Shown in pieces: positions 44,171-52,195 of a stretch of DNA of 64,000 nucleotides (positions within the stretch are counted from its first letter, which is position 1; the number at the start of each line of letters is the position of its first letter). The stretch is from contig JACTUC010000022.1 of the NCBI GenBank assembly GCA_015660995.1, forward strand, positions 1-64,000. The letters run 5' to 3'. The translations under genes and the position numbers were made by a program. Source of the stretch: Candidatus Methanomethylicaceae archaeon. Lineage in GTDB: Archaea; Thermoproteota; Methanomethylicia; Methanomethylicales; Methanomethylicaceae. The notes beneath the pieces are model-generated. The model saw only the letters and a list, made by a program, of their open reading frames with translations. It did not search any database and was not told the DNA's origin.

Positions 44171-44917
44171 ATGGCGAATTCTGATACAGAGTGGGAAAAA
44201 ATAGGGGGGTCTGAACCTTACTGGGGGGTATTAACGACCGAAGAATATAAAAGAAAAAATCTAACACCTGCATCAAGGCAAGAGTTTTTCAATTCTGGTG
44301 AAGAATATGTTAAACAGATTTTTGAAATCATTTCTTCATATATTGATAGAGATTTTAATCCTTCGCTAGGAATTGATTTTGGGTGTGGTGTTGGCAGAAT
44401 CGCAATCCCCCTATCAAAAAGGTGTAAACAAGTAATTGGTGTTGATGTTTCACCAAGCATGGTAGCTGAAGCTAAACGCAATTGCGTCTTATTCAACATA
44501 ACCAATATTGACTTTGTTGATGATTTATCTAAAATAAAACAAAAAGTGGATTTCATCAATACCGTACTTGTATTGCAACATATTGAAACAAATCGGGGTA
44601 CGAACATTATTGAAGACTTTGTTGAAAAATTAACCCCGTCTGGGATAGCCTGCATTCAAGTTCCCTATTCTATTGAAAGGTCACCAATAAAAAGTGTACT
44701 TAAATCAATAGTGGACAAATCAAGCTTGGCTCAAAAAATGTATAATATAATGATGAAAAAAGATGTGAATGCACCCATTATTATGATGAATGATTATGAT
44801 ATAACCAGAATATTGAAACTATTAGCGAAAAAAAATATTAATAAAATATTCATTTTAACAGAAAAATATGATAAAAACAGTCGCGTTTTTAATGCTTCAT
44901 TGTTTATCAAAAAGTGA
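44171..44917 (+). CDS. Class I SAM-dependent methyltransferase
   Basis: 248 residues from ATG 44171 (MANSDTEWEKIGGSEPYWGV); the TTG at 44147 is less likely. LGIDFGCGVGRIAIPLSKRC with VIGVDVSPSMVAEAK is a complete SAM-binding site, followed by VDFINTVLVLQHIE. The YWGVLT segment before the motif occurs in methyltransferases of glycan clusters. AT-rich. Probably modifies a sugar or a lipid-linked intermediate. Confidence 0.85.
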   Translation: MANSDTEWEKIGGSEPYWGVLTTEEYKRKNLTPASRQEFFNSGEEYVKQIFEIISSYIDRDFNPSLGIDFGCGVGRIAIPLSKRCKQVIGVDVSPSMVAEAKRNCVLFNITNIDFVDDLSKIKQKVDFINTVLVLQHIETNRGTNIIEDFVEKLTPSGIACIQVPYSIERSPIKSVLKSIVDKSSLAQKMYNIMMKKDVNAPIIMMNDYDITRILKLLAKKNINKIFILTEKYDKNSRVFNASLFIKK

Positions 44918-45039
44918 AGAGTTGATAAAAATTGCAATGGAAAATGATTGGGGTGTACGGGGTAGAGAAATTATTAAAGAAATCTATCGAATATGCGCAT
45001 AATTAAATAGTTAAAAAAAATCATTAAGAACCAAGTACC

Positions 45040-45069
45040 CTTTAAACGCACTTAGACACCCCTTAGACA
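45040..45069 (+). repeat. Intergenic element, copy 2
   Basis: Matches 10097-10126 at 24 of 30 bases. It is followed to 45097 by short C-rich direct repeats of the form TTAnAnnCCCCC (for example TTAAATCCCCC and TTATACACCCCC), in the 249-base gap between two methyltransferase genes. Confidence 0.4.
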
Positions 45070-45166
45070 ACACTTAAATCCCCCTTATACACCCCCACGA
45101 TAATCTAAATAACAATAAAAAAGCTTAACAAGATTCTAGTAACTCTTTTCCGCAGGGGTAAGGATA

Positions 45167-45811
45167 ATGTACAAACGTCAAACAGCACTTTATGAAAAAA
45201 CACTTCGAAGACTTATCCCTTTCTACGAAAAAGAATTGGAAAAGACAATAGGTGACTGTAATACAATATTGGATTTAGGATGTGGCGTTATTTCGCCAAT
45301 ACGACATTTTTCATCTAGATTATATGCAGTAGGGGTGGATTGTTTTTTACCCGCAATCAAAATCAGCAAGATGAATGGCATTCATTCAGACTATATCTAT
45401 ACTGATATTCTTAATGCATTAGACTCCTTCCTTCCAGAATCGTTTGATTGTGTAATTGCTCTAGATTTAATCGAGCATTTGAAGAAAGAGGAGGGTTATC
45501 GACTTATTAAACTCATGAATAAAGTTGCTAAAAAAATGATAATAATATTTACTCCTAATGGATATGTCTCACAAGATGCTTTGGATAATAACCCTTGGCA
45601 AATCCATCGGTCTGGATGGACCATATCCGAATTTAATAAAATAGGATTTACCGTGATAGGTATAAGTGGTATAAGATTTCTATATGAAGGGCGTGCCTTT
45701 AAATATAAACCAACATGGTTTTGGGCAATATTGTCAGATATCACACAAATTATCGTTAAAAATCATCCTGAATACGCTTTTCAGTTATTATGTTATAAAG
45801 AAAAACATTAA
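45167..45811 (+). CDS. Class I SAM-dependent methyltransferase (small)
   Basis: 214 residues: TILDLGCGVISPIRHFSS SAM loop, VGVDCFLPAIKISK, FDCVIALDLIEHLKKEEG, and IIFTPNGYVSQD, a UbiE/Methyltransf_11 pattern. No membrane segment. AT-rich, last gene of the second glycan block; followed by 196 bases leading into the HTH cassette. Confidence 0.8.
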   Translation: MYKRQTALYEKTLRRLIPFYEKELEKTIGDCNTILDLGCGVISPIRHFSSRLYAVGVDCFLPAIKISKMNGIHSDYIYTDILNALDSFLPESFDCVIALDLIEHLKKEEGYRLIKLMNKVAKKMIIIFTPNGYVSQDALDNNPWQIHRSGWTISEFNKIGFTVIGISGIRFLYEGRAFKYKPTWFWAILSDITQIIVKNHPEYAFQLLCYKEKH

Positions 45812-46007
45812 AAAATACAATTACAACTAGTTATAACAACTAAATATTACATGTAATATGTACAACTATATGTTGCTTATCGTGTATATCACAAGCAGAA
45901 TGCACAAAACGAACCTGCTTGAAGGGAAGACCATAAATAAAACCTTCTGGGTTTCATTCTCAGATATATGAAAAAAGGCCAAACGGCACTCCCAGGGTCG
46001 TTGCAAA

Positions 46008-46274
46008 ATGACGAAGTCGCGGAGGTCTCCCTACACCAAGGGTCAGCTCAATAAAATAATTGATGGCATGGTGCACCCTCTTGCGCGCGGAGATGACAAA
46101 CTTATGGCATTGGTGTTGGACTCGGTGCTCCACGCTATCATTGAGCAAGATGTTAAAACAAGTGCTCGGAAGTTCATTAAATACAACGCACCCCTTTTAA
46201 TCGGCGAGCTAACCAAGGAAAGCCACAAAGGGAGCAGGCCAAAGCGCGCCCGGGGTAAAAGCCACCGGCGGTGA
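46008..46274 (+). CDS. Small basic protein of HTH/coiled-coil cassette
   Basis: 88 residues, very basic at both ends (TKSRRSPYTKGQ and SRPKRARGKSHRR) with a helical middle (DDKLMALVLDSVLHAIIEQDV). A nucleic-acid-binding role is possible but no family is recognised. A TATA-like ATAAATAA (45933-45940) is better spaced for an ATG at 45968, which opens a 28-codon frame overlapping this start, so translation of this gene may involve reinitiation, or the short frame may be chance. GC is higher than in the preceding methyltransferase. The minus strand also has an 84-residue frame, which I consider a shadow. Confidence 0.5.
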   Translation: MTKSRRSPYTKGQLNKIIDGMVHPLARGDDKLMALVLDSVLHAIIEQDVKTSARKFIKYNAPLLIGELTKESHKGSRPKRARGKSHRR

Positions 46275-46425
46275 AATAACTGGCAGGGCAAAGGCACAGG
46301 AAGAGTATGCTAGTCAAAGAAGCTAAAGGTTGCACCTGGGGAAATAACTTACCATTACCCGTCTGGAATAATATCAAAACCTGCAAAGGAAAAACATTTC
46401 ATTGTCATACGTTATAAATAAACAT

Positions 46426-47625
46426 ATGACGGGTAAGACTTCTTATAGAGAACTTCACGAAGTATTCTATTACTGGCTGAACGGCAAGGGATATGAGACC
46501 CTCTCAAAGGAAACTGGCGTGAGCATTGGCAAGATTTCTGAAGTACTAAAGGTGGTCAATGCTGCCATACCCGATATTGAAGAGCTTAGAAAACTTAAGA
46601 TGGAGCAAAACACCAAAAAAATAAGCACCAAAGAGGCCGCTGATGGTATCGTCGCTCAGAACACATTGCGCTCACTAAACCTGACAATGAATAACGTAGC
46701 TGAAAGCGTCTCCCTCCTAAAGCACTACGGAGTCAAGGCGCCATCGGTTCTGGAACGCGGGGAGTACCTATGGGAGATTGAAGAGAGAGTAGGAAAAAAA
46801 TACGATCTCATTGTCGATGAGGCTGAAAAGAAGTCCCTCCAAATAGCTTCAATGGACAATGAAACAAAAGACCTACTGAAAAAAAAGAGCGACCTTGAAG
46901 AAGCTATGCCAGAACTGGAAAGTCTAAAAAAACTAAAGTCCAGACTCGACTCATATCAACTTTCAGCAGAAAAACTAGATGGGTTCATCGACTATCAGCT
47001 ATGGCTGCAAAAATCCGGTTTTACCAGTGATACTGCTAAACTGTTCGCATCAACCCTTAAAAACGAAGGTCTGGACCCGAAGAGTGCCGCTGAAATATTT
47101 CCATCGCTCATTATAAAAGGCAAAAACTTCAGCGCATCCATCAAAGAGAAAGAAATGGAGCATGCGCAGCTTGCAACACAGGTAGGCTCGAAAAAAGAGT
47201 TGCTTGAGCGATTGACTGATAATGAAAAGGACCTCAAGCACAACCTCGAAGTACTCCAAGGTTCAATAGCCCAAAACAAAGCTTCTTTGGACGACATCGA
47301 AAGAAAGATCGCTGACAAAAACAACGAAAAAGCTTCAATAGAAGAAAAAATGAGGGAACTCGAAACATCAATTAAAAAATACGAAGAGGAAGTGCATGGG
47401 AAAATGCTCTATCGCGTATTTGTTTCGTTGACAGAAACCCCGACGGTCCGCTTAGATCGCTTGGAATTAATTAATGCTTTATTCGGCCTTTCCGAAGGCG
47501 TGAAGATCTATGTTGATAAATTCCCCTCAGAGTTTTACCTTTCAGACGCTTTACGAGAAATATTTAGGTCGCTGGCTGGCAACCTCTTGGAGGAGTTACA
47601 GCATGCAAAGCAGCCCACCTCTTGA
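46426..47625 (+). CDS. HTH protein with long coiled coil, function unknown
   Basis: 399 residues from ATG 46426 (TTG 46402 is possible). The N-terminus, YRELHEVFYYWLNGKGYETL then SKETGVSIGKISEVLK, is a homeodomain-like helix-turn-helix. The rest is almost wholly helical: coiled coil at about 120-180, a helical domain WLQKSGFTSDTAKLFASTLKNEGLD (in two pieces, about 190-230), and a long coiled coil at about 240-325, ending in a compact domain. The layout matches HTH/coiled-coil proteins frequent in archaeal accessory regions, including Thaumarchaeota, from memory; their function is unknown. It is coupled to the next gene by a 23-base overlap, and a repeat array lies downstream. A DNA-organising, partition or regulator role is inference. 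Confidence 0.75.
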   Translation: MTGKTSYRELHEVFYYWLNGKGYETLSKETGVSIGKISEVLKVVNAAIPDIEELRKLKMEQNTKKISTKEAADGIVAQNTLRSLNLTMNNVAESVSLLKHYGVKAPSVLERGEYLWEIEERVGKKYDLIVDEAEKKSLQIASMDNETKDLLKKKSDLEEAMPELESLKKLKSRLDSYQLSAEKLDGFIDYQLWLQKSGFTSDTAKLFASTLKNEGLDPKSAAEIFPSLIIKGKNFSASIKEKEMEHAQLATQVGSKKELLERLTDNEKDLKHNLEVLQGSIAQNKASLDDIERKIADKNNEKASIEEKMRELETSIKKYEEEVHGKMLYRVFVSLTETPTVRLDRLELINALFGLSEGVKIYVDKFPSEFYLSDALREIFRSLAGNLLEELQHAKQPTS

Positions 47626-48295
47626 ACGCCTTTCAAGGCTAATAGCCACCCTTGAATCAGCAAGAGAAGAAATCAACAGGTCAGGACCTGGCATTAATCG
47701 CTTAATCTTTGATGCCTTAAGGCTCGATTCTGCGTATCGCGTGGCGAAGAAGTTTGAAAGAATTAGATCAGATGTAGAAGAAAAGGATTTGAATATCAAA
47801 AGATATGACATAGAGGACCAGGTCGTCATTATCGAGGCGTTCACCCTAAAATTTCTAGGTCAAAGCATTCCTCGTATTAACGCTTTAAAAGCTAACAAGG
47901 AAACGGATAAAATTAATTTTCCTAAAATGTTTAAAAAGAATGGCACTATCAACTTGTTCTTTGAGGAGTTCAAACAAATTGTGGACGGGCTCCTTCTGGA
48001 GATAAAAAATGGGAAGGAGGACGAACGTTTGCTACTCCCTGCCGAGAAGCTCATCTTTGACAAGCTATTCGACTATGCCAAAGCAAAATATGCAAACTAT
48101 TCTGAGACCGAAGAAAAATCTATTTCCTCTGAAAAAGAAACGGGTGGTCCCCCTACCCCCTCAGCCAAAACTTGGGAGGTAGTAGCGAAGCCTGAACCAA
48201 AACCTAGGAAAATGGTTGTAGTCAAACATATGCCAGTTCAAAAACCTAACTCTGAAACCGGGCAGGAGTCGAATAATAAGAAAACGCAAGACTAG
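47603..48295 (+). CDS. Partner protein of HTH/coiled-coil cassette
   Basis: 230 residues from ATG 47603, chosen because GGAGG lies 9 bases upstream; the longer frame from 47510 is an overlap artefact. Helical and charged (EKDLNIKRYDIEDQVVIIEA; LLPAEKLIFDKLFDYAKAKY), with a disordered Pro/Lys/Glu-rich tail from about residue 168 onward (PPTPSAKTWEVVAKPEPKPRK). No known domain. The overlap with the HTH protein suggests they form a complex. Ends just before a T7 terminator and the repeat array. Confidence 0.65.
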   Translation: MQSSPPLERLSRLIATLESAREEINRSGPGINRLIFDALRLDSAYRVAKKFERIRSDVEEKDLNIKRYDIEDQVVIIEAFTLKFLGQSIPRINALKANKETDKINFPKMFKKNGTINLFFEEFKQIVDGLLLEIKNGKEDERLLLPAEKLIFDKLFDYAKAKYANYSETEEKSISSEKETGGPPTPSAKTWEVVAKPEPKPRKMVVVKHMPVQKPNSETGQESNNKKTQD

Positions 48296-48298
48296 TCC

Positions 48299-48305
48299 TT
48301 TTTTT
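48299..48305 (+). terminator. T-run terminator of the HTH cassette
   Basis: Seven T residues start four bases after the stop codon at 48295. Confidence 0.5.
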
Positions 48306-48370
48306 CACGAGTCAAGAAGAAGTGTTGTCTCTACTCCTTTCCCCTCTCTAATACTCAGTAATATAATAAT

Positions 48371-48466
48371 ATTCAGTAAGTGTGCATTTGCGTGAACACG
48401 TGAACATTTGCGTGAAAACGTGAAATGGTCCATGAAAAAATGAACTTACGTGAAAAAATGTATTTT
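48371..48466 (+). repeat. Iteron-like tandem array of ~20-bp repeats with CGTGAA pairs
   Basis: Units start at 48371, 48391, 48411, 48431 and 48449. Unit two is CGTGAACACGTGAACATTTG and unit three CGTGAAAACGTGAAATGGTC; each has two CGTGAA words eight bases apart. The fourth and fifth units have degenerate copies (CATGAA, AATGAA; CGTGAA, AATGTA) with a two-base shorter period once, and the first retains only the end CATTTG. Upstream at 48355-48379 is an AT-rich stretch with two TCAGTAA words 18 bases apart. The arrangement resembles iterons, a partition site or a multi-copy operator. The 305-base gap 48296-48600 holds no gene; the array lies between the HTH cassette and the rml operon, 135 bases before rmlA. 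Confidence 0.7.
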
Positions 48467-48600
48467 CATGGATTTCAAAATTGAAACCATTTGGATGACT
48501 TTGGCTCGAGCAGTTCTCCTTACGAACGCAGTCCATCTTCTATAACGCCTTCCAAAAGTTTCTTTATGTCGTTGATTGATAATATCTCCGGGTTTAAAAA

Positions 48601-49659
48601 ATGAAGGCCCTCATCCTCAGCGGCGGCAAGGGCACGCGTCTCCGCCCCCTTACCTTTACCTTGGCAAAGCAGCTCATCCCCGTTGCCAACCGCCCCATCC
48701 TGGGCTACGTCCTCGACCAGGTTGCCAGCGCTGGCATAAAGGAGGCCGGCGTGATCATCGCCCCAGAGACTGGCCAGTACGTCAAGGACTACGTAAGGGA
48801 CGGCTCCGAGTGGGGAATGGCTGTCGAGTACATCCTCCAGGAACCCTTGGGGCTAGCCCACGCCGTGAAGCAGGCCCGGCCCTTCCTTGGCAGGTCTAAT
48901 TTCATAATGTGTCTGGGAGACAACCTCCAAGGCAAGGGTGTAACGGACCTCATCAAGCGCTTTGAGAAGGAGAAGCTGGACTGCCTAATCCTCCTGAAGG
49001 AGGTACCTGACCCCCAGCGTTTTGGCATAGCAGTCCTCGACGCAAAGGGCGAGGTGATCAAGCTGATCGAAAAGCCCAAGGAGCCGCCGACCAACCTCGC
49101 AGTCGTGGGCACCTACGTCTTCTCTCCCAAGGTCCACCTCGCCGTGGACCGCATAAAACCCTCCTGGCGCAACGAGCTCGAGATAACCGATGCCATACAG
49201 GAGATGGTAAACATGGGCTTCAAGGTAAAGGCAGAGGTCCTCGACTCTTGGTGGCTGGACACTGGCAAGAAGGACGACATCCTAACCGCTAACCAGATCA
49301 TCCTCGACCAGTATCTCAAGGGCGAGGTTCTTGGAACCATCGAAGAGAGCGAGATCAAGGGCAGTGTCCGGGTCGTACCTGGCGCCAGGGTCACCAAGAG
49401 CAAGATACAGGGTCCGTGCATAATCGGCAAGGGCGCCGTCGTGGAGAACTCCTTCGTTGGTCCCTACACCAGCATCGGAGAGGGATCGCAGGTGATCAAC
49501 TCTGGCATTGAGAACTGCATCCTCCTGGAGTTCTCCATGGTGAAAGATGTGGCGCACCTCGAGGACAGCTTGCTGGGAAAGCATTCTCTGATCTCAAAGA
49601 ACGGCAAGGGTCGATCAGTACGAGCCCACATCGGGGACTACTCCGAGGTTGAGGTTTGA
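48601..49659 (+). CDS. rmlA: Glucose-1-phosphate thymidylyltransferase, long archaeal type
   Basis: 352 residues; makes dTDP-glucose from dTTP and glucose-1-phosphate, the first step towards dTDP-L-rhamnose. The N-terminal nucleotidyltransferase domain has LSGGKGTRLRPLTFTLAKQL (6-25), MCLGDNLQGKG, LIEKPKEPP and WWLDTGKKDDIL; the C-terminal 110 residues form a left-handed beta-helix (hexapeptide-like I-x-G-x-V repeats: IIGKGAVVENSFVGPYTSIG). The extra beta-helix separates this group from the short bacterial RmlA. First gene of a GC-rich operon; the start is preceded by AT-rich promoter-like sequence and by the iteron-like array. Confidence 0.93.
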   Translation: MKALILSGGKGTRLRPLTFTLAKQLIPVANRPILGYVLDQVASAGIKEAGVIIAPETGQYVKDYVRDGSEWGMAVEYILQEPLGLAHAVKQARPFLGRSNFIMCLGDNLQGKGVTDLIKRFEKEKLDCLILLKEVPDPQRFGIAVLDAKGEVIKLIEKPKEPPTNLAVVGTYVFSPKVHLAVDRIKPSWRNELEITDAIQEMVNMGFKVKAEVLDSWWLDTGKKDDILTANQIILDQYLKGEVLGTIEESEIKGSVRVVPGARVTKSKIQGPCIIGKGAVVENSFVGPYTSIGEGSQVINSGIENCILLEFSMVKDVAHLEDSLLGKHSLISKNGKGRSVRAHIGDYSEVEV

Positions 49660-49683
49660 AACTTCTGGCATTGGGGTCTTAAT

Positions 49684-50574
49684 ATGCGCATACTCATAAC
49701 CGGGGCGAACGGGCTCCTTGGCTCAAAGCTTGCCGCAACGGCTCTCTCCAGGGGCTTCGAAGTCTTTTCTGGCTATATCTTGGACTCTCCAATGGTAGGG
49801 AAGCCTATCCCCATGGACATTACGGACGAGGCCTCAGTCCGAAGGGCTTTTAAGCAGTCCCGCCCGGACGCGGTCTTCCACTGCGCAGCCATGACCGACG
49901 TGGACAAGTGCGAAGAGGACCAGGAAGCCGCAATCAAGGTCAATTCAGAGGGCACACGCACCATTTCAAGGCAAGCCGCCCTTTCCAGTTCCTATATCGC
50001 CTACATCTCCACCGACTATGTCTTCGACGGCGCAAAGGGCAACTACATAGAGTCCGATCCGACCAATCCGGTCAACGCCTACGGAAGGTCAAAGCTCCTC
50101 GGCGAGGAAGTGGTCAGATCCTCCGGCGCCGACTTCCTGATTGCCCGCTCCAGCGTAATCTACGGCGCGCAACCCGCGATGGGCAAGGTCAACTTCGCCC
50201 TCTGGCTCCTCGAGTCCCTCCGTGCCCGCAAACCCGTCACCCTCCTCACCGACCAGTGCGTCTCACCAACCCTCAACACTTCCCTTGCTGGAATGCTCCT
50301 CGAATCCTTTGAGAAACATCTGACCGGCACCTATCACATGGCGGGCGCGACCCGCGTCTCCCGCTACGAATTTGGCTCCGCACTCGCAGGCACATTTGGC
50401 CTCGACCAATCCCTCATCAGAGCTGCTACAGCGCTGGACTTCCAGGGACGGTGGAAGGCAGCGCGTCCTCCAGACTCTTCCCTCGACGTTTCCAAGGCCA
50501 CTTCCATCCTGCAGACCAAACCGCTCGCCTTAAATGACGCACTGAAAGAGTTAAGAGAGGAGATTGATGGCTAA
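49684..50574 (+). CDS. rmlD: dTDP-4-dehydrorhamnose reductase
   Basis: 296 residues; reduces dTDP-4-dehydro-L-rhamnose to dTDP-L-rhamnose. Rossmann motif MRILITGANGLLGSKL, FHCAAMTDVDKCEEDQEAA, YISTDYVFDG and the catalytic NAYGRSKLLGEE (YxxxK) are all intact, with RSSVIYG typical of RmlD. It is 24 bases after rmlA, and its stop overlaps the next start by one base. GC content reaches 38 of 60 in 50221-50280. Confidence 0.92.
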   Translation: MRILITGANGLLGSKLAATALSRGFEVFSGYILDSPMVGKPIPMDITDEASVRRAFKQSRPDAVFHCAAMTDVDKCEEDQEAAIKVNSEGTRTISRQAALSSSYIAYISTDYVFDGAKGNYIESDPTNPVNAYGRSKLLGEEVVRSSGADFLIARSSVIYGAQPAMGKVNFALWLLESLRARKPVTLLTDQCVSPTLNTSLAGMLLESFEKHLTGTYHMAGATRVSRYEFGSALAGTFGLDQSLIRAATALDFQGRWKAARPPDSSLDVSKATSILQTKPLALNDALKELREEIDG

Positions 50575-51074
50575 TGCTCCCTGGCGTAGCCGTAAGGCAG
50601 CTCAAGAAGTTCCCAGACGAGAGAGGCACATTCACAGAGATCATGCGGTCTGACTGGAGCGACGTCATAAGGGACGGAATAGTCCAGGCAAACTACTCCT
50701 TCTCTTACCCAGGCGTCGTGAGGGCTTGGCACAGGCATGCGAGGGGACAGGTGGACCACTTCCTGTGCATAGGTGGCTCAATCAAGATATGCGCCTACGA
50801 TGAGGCCTCGGCTGAGATCGACGAGATAGTTGCATCGGGCGAGTCTCTCCAACTGGTCCGCATTCCGGGGAACTACTGGCATGGGTTCAGTGTTGTGGGC
50901 TACAGTCCCGCCTCGCTCATATACTTCGTCAACCGCCTCTACGACCCAAAGGTGCCAGACGAGCTGCGGAGGCCATGGGACGACCCGATAGTCATCCCCA
51001 AGTTGATAAATGGAAGAGCGGACGATCCCCGTTGCGGCAAGCCTTGGGATTGGCATTCCGTTCCCCTCAAATGA
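50574..51074 (+). CDS. rmlC: dTDP-4-dehydrorhamnose 3,5-epimerase-like protein
   Basis: 166 residues of the RmlC cupin family. FPDERGTFTEI matches the DxRGxFxE motif, QANYSFSYPGVVRAWHRH carries the catalytic histidine, and IPGNYWHGFSVVG the second histidine region. The usual QGKLV segment after the first histidine is replaced by GQVDHF, and the protein is somewhat shorter than bacterial RmlC (about 180), so it belongs to a divergent branch. Position between rmlD and rmlB makes the reaction very likely: epimerisation at C3 and C5. Confidence 0.85.
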   Translation: MLPGVAVRQLKKFPDERGTFTEIMRSDWSDVIRDGIVQANYSFSYPGVVRAWHRHARGQVDHFLCIGGSIKICAYDEASAEIDEIVASGESLQLVRIPGNYWHGFSVVGYSPASLIYFVNRLYDPKVPDELRRPWDDPIVIPKLINGRADDPRCGKPWDWHSVPLK

Positions 51075-51096
51075 TTGCATAGTATGGTGAGATGTA

Positions 51097-52104
51097 TTGG
51101 CTATAACGAGCGTCCTTGCGACTGGGGGGCTTGGCTTCATTGGAAGCAATTTCATCCGCCTCTTGCTTTCGGAGACTGGCTACAACATCATCAATATCGA
51201 TAACCTCTCCTACGGCTCAAACCTAAAAAACCTGGATGATCTTAAGGATGTTCCCAAGTATCGTTTCGTGAAGGGAGACATCTCCGACCCTGACCTTATG
51301 GTTCGCCTAGTGAATGAGTCCGATGCCGTTGTAAACTTCGCCGCTGAAACCCACGTGGACAGGAGCATATCCGATCCACTGCCATTTCACAGGACGAACG
51401 TTGGTGGCGTACTCACAATTCTTGAGGCTATCCGTAAGGCAGACCGGGACGTGCGCCTGGTGCAGATAGGCACGGACGAGAGCTATGGCGACATTACACA
51501 TGGCTCCTTTGCCGAATCAGACAGGCTCAGTCCGTCATCGCCTTACGCTGCATCAAAGGCTTCCGCAGACCTCTACGTAATGGCCTATCGCAGGACCTAC
51601 GGGCTGAACGCCTGCATCACCCGGTGCACAAACAATTATGGGCCATATCAGTTTCCGGAGAAGCTCATACCGAAGACAATAATACGCGCCAAGATGGGCC
51701 TGAAGGTTCCCATATATGGTACAGGAAAGAACGTTAGGGACTGGATCTACGTCCTCGACCATTGCGAGGGAATCAAAGCAGTTCTGGAAAAGGGGAAGCC
51801 AGGCGAAATCTACAATATTTCATCAGGCAATGAACTCAATAACCTTACTGTAGTCAAGATGATTCTCAGGCTTCTCAAGCTACCCGAGAGCTTCATTGAA
51901 TTCGTTGATGATCGCCCGGGGCACGATCTCCGCTACAGTCTTGATTCCCGAAAAATCAGGGAGGAGTTAGGGTGGTCTCCGACAAATACGTTCGAGAAGG
52001 GGATCTCAGAAACCGTAAGCTGGTACCTTTCGAACGATAAGTGGTGGAAACCCCTATCAAATGAGAAAACGCTACACCCTGCCCCTTGGAAACTAAAATG
52101 GTGA
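51097..52104 (+). CDS. rmlB: dTDP-glucose 4,6-dehydratase
   Basis: 335 residues; converts dTDP-glucose to dTDP-4-keto-6-deoxyglucose with bound NAD. LATGGLGFIGSNFIRLL, NIDNLSYGSNL, FAAETHVDRSISDP, the catalytic TDE in GTDESYGD, SPYAASKASAD (YxxxK) and RCTNNYGPYQFPEKLIP are all present. The TTG at 51097 is the only start compatible with the conserved N-terminus. The last gene of the rml operon; the next gene has its own promoter. Confidence 0.93.
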   Translation: MAITSVLATGGLGFIGSNFIRLLLSETGYNIINIDNLSYGSNLKNLDDLKDVPKYRFVKGDISDPDLMVRLVNESDAVVNFAAETHVDRSISDPLPFHRTNVGGVLTILEAIRKADRDVRLVQIGTDESYGDITHGSFAESDRLSPSSPYAASKASADLYVMAYRRTYGLNACITRCTNNYGPYQFPEKLIPKTIIRAKMGLKVPIYGTGKNVRDWIYVLDHCEGIKAVLEKGKPGEIYNISSGNELNNLTVVKMILRLLKLPESFIEFVDDRPGHDLRYSLDSRKIREELGWSPTNTFEKGISETVSWYLSNDKWWKPLSNEKTLHPAPWKLKW

Positions 52105-52150
52105 GTACGGAGACCAAGCTCTGGTTGAGCAGATGGCATGTTTTTTTCAT

Positions 52151-52158
52151 TTTATATA
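52151..52158 (+). promoter_or_regulatory. TATA box for the 52196 surface protein gene
   Basis: TTTATATA lies 38 bases upstream of ATG 52196, leaving a short leader that contains GAGGA at 52184-52188. It rules out the upstream ATG at 52133 as the start. Confidence 0.5.
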
Positions 52159-52195
52159 CCTTGAACATCAAATCAGTCTTCACGAGGATTATCAG

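Noticed and set aside
44925-45001. Short frame reading SEELIKIAMENDWGVRGREI after the methyltransferase gene.
   Set aside because: It looks protein-like and may be a gene remnant, but about 27 codons without a recognisable motif cannot be assigned.
48348-48536. 62-residue minus-strand frame over the repeat array.
   Set aside because: It is produced by the repeated CGTGAA units being read in one frame (repeating FHVF/FTC residues); no start signal or domain.
52133-52195. Longer N-terminus of the 52196 surface protein from ATG 52133.
   Set aside because: The TATA box at 52151-52158 lies inside that extension, and the signal-anchor starts naturally at ATG 52196 with GAGGA upstream.
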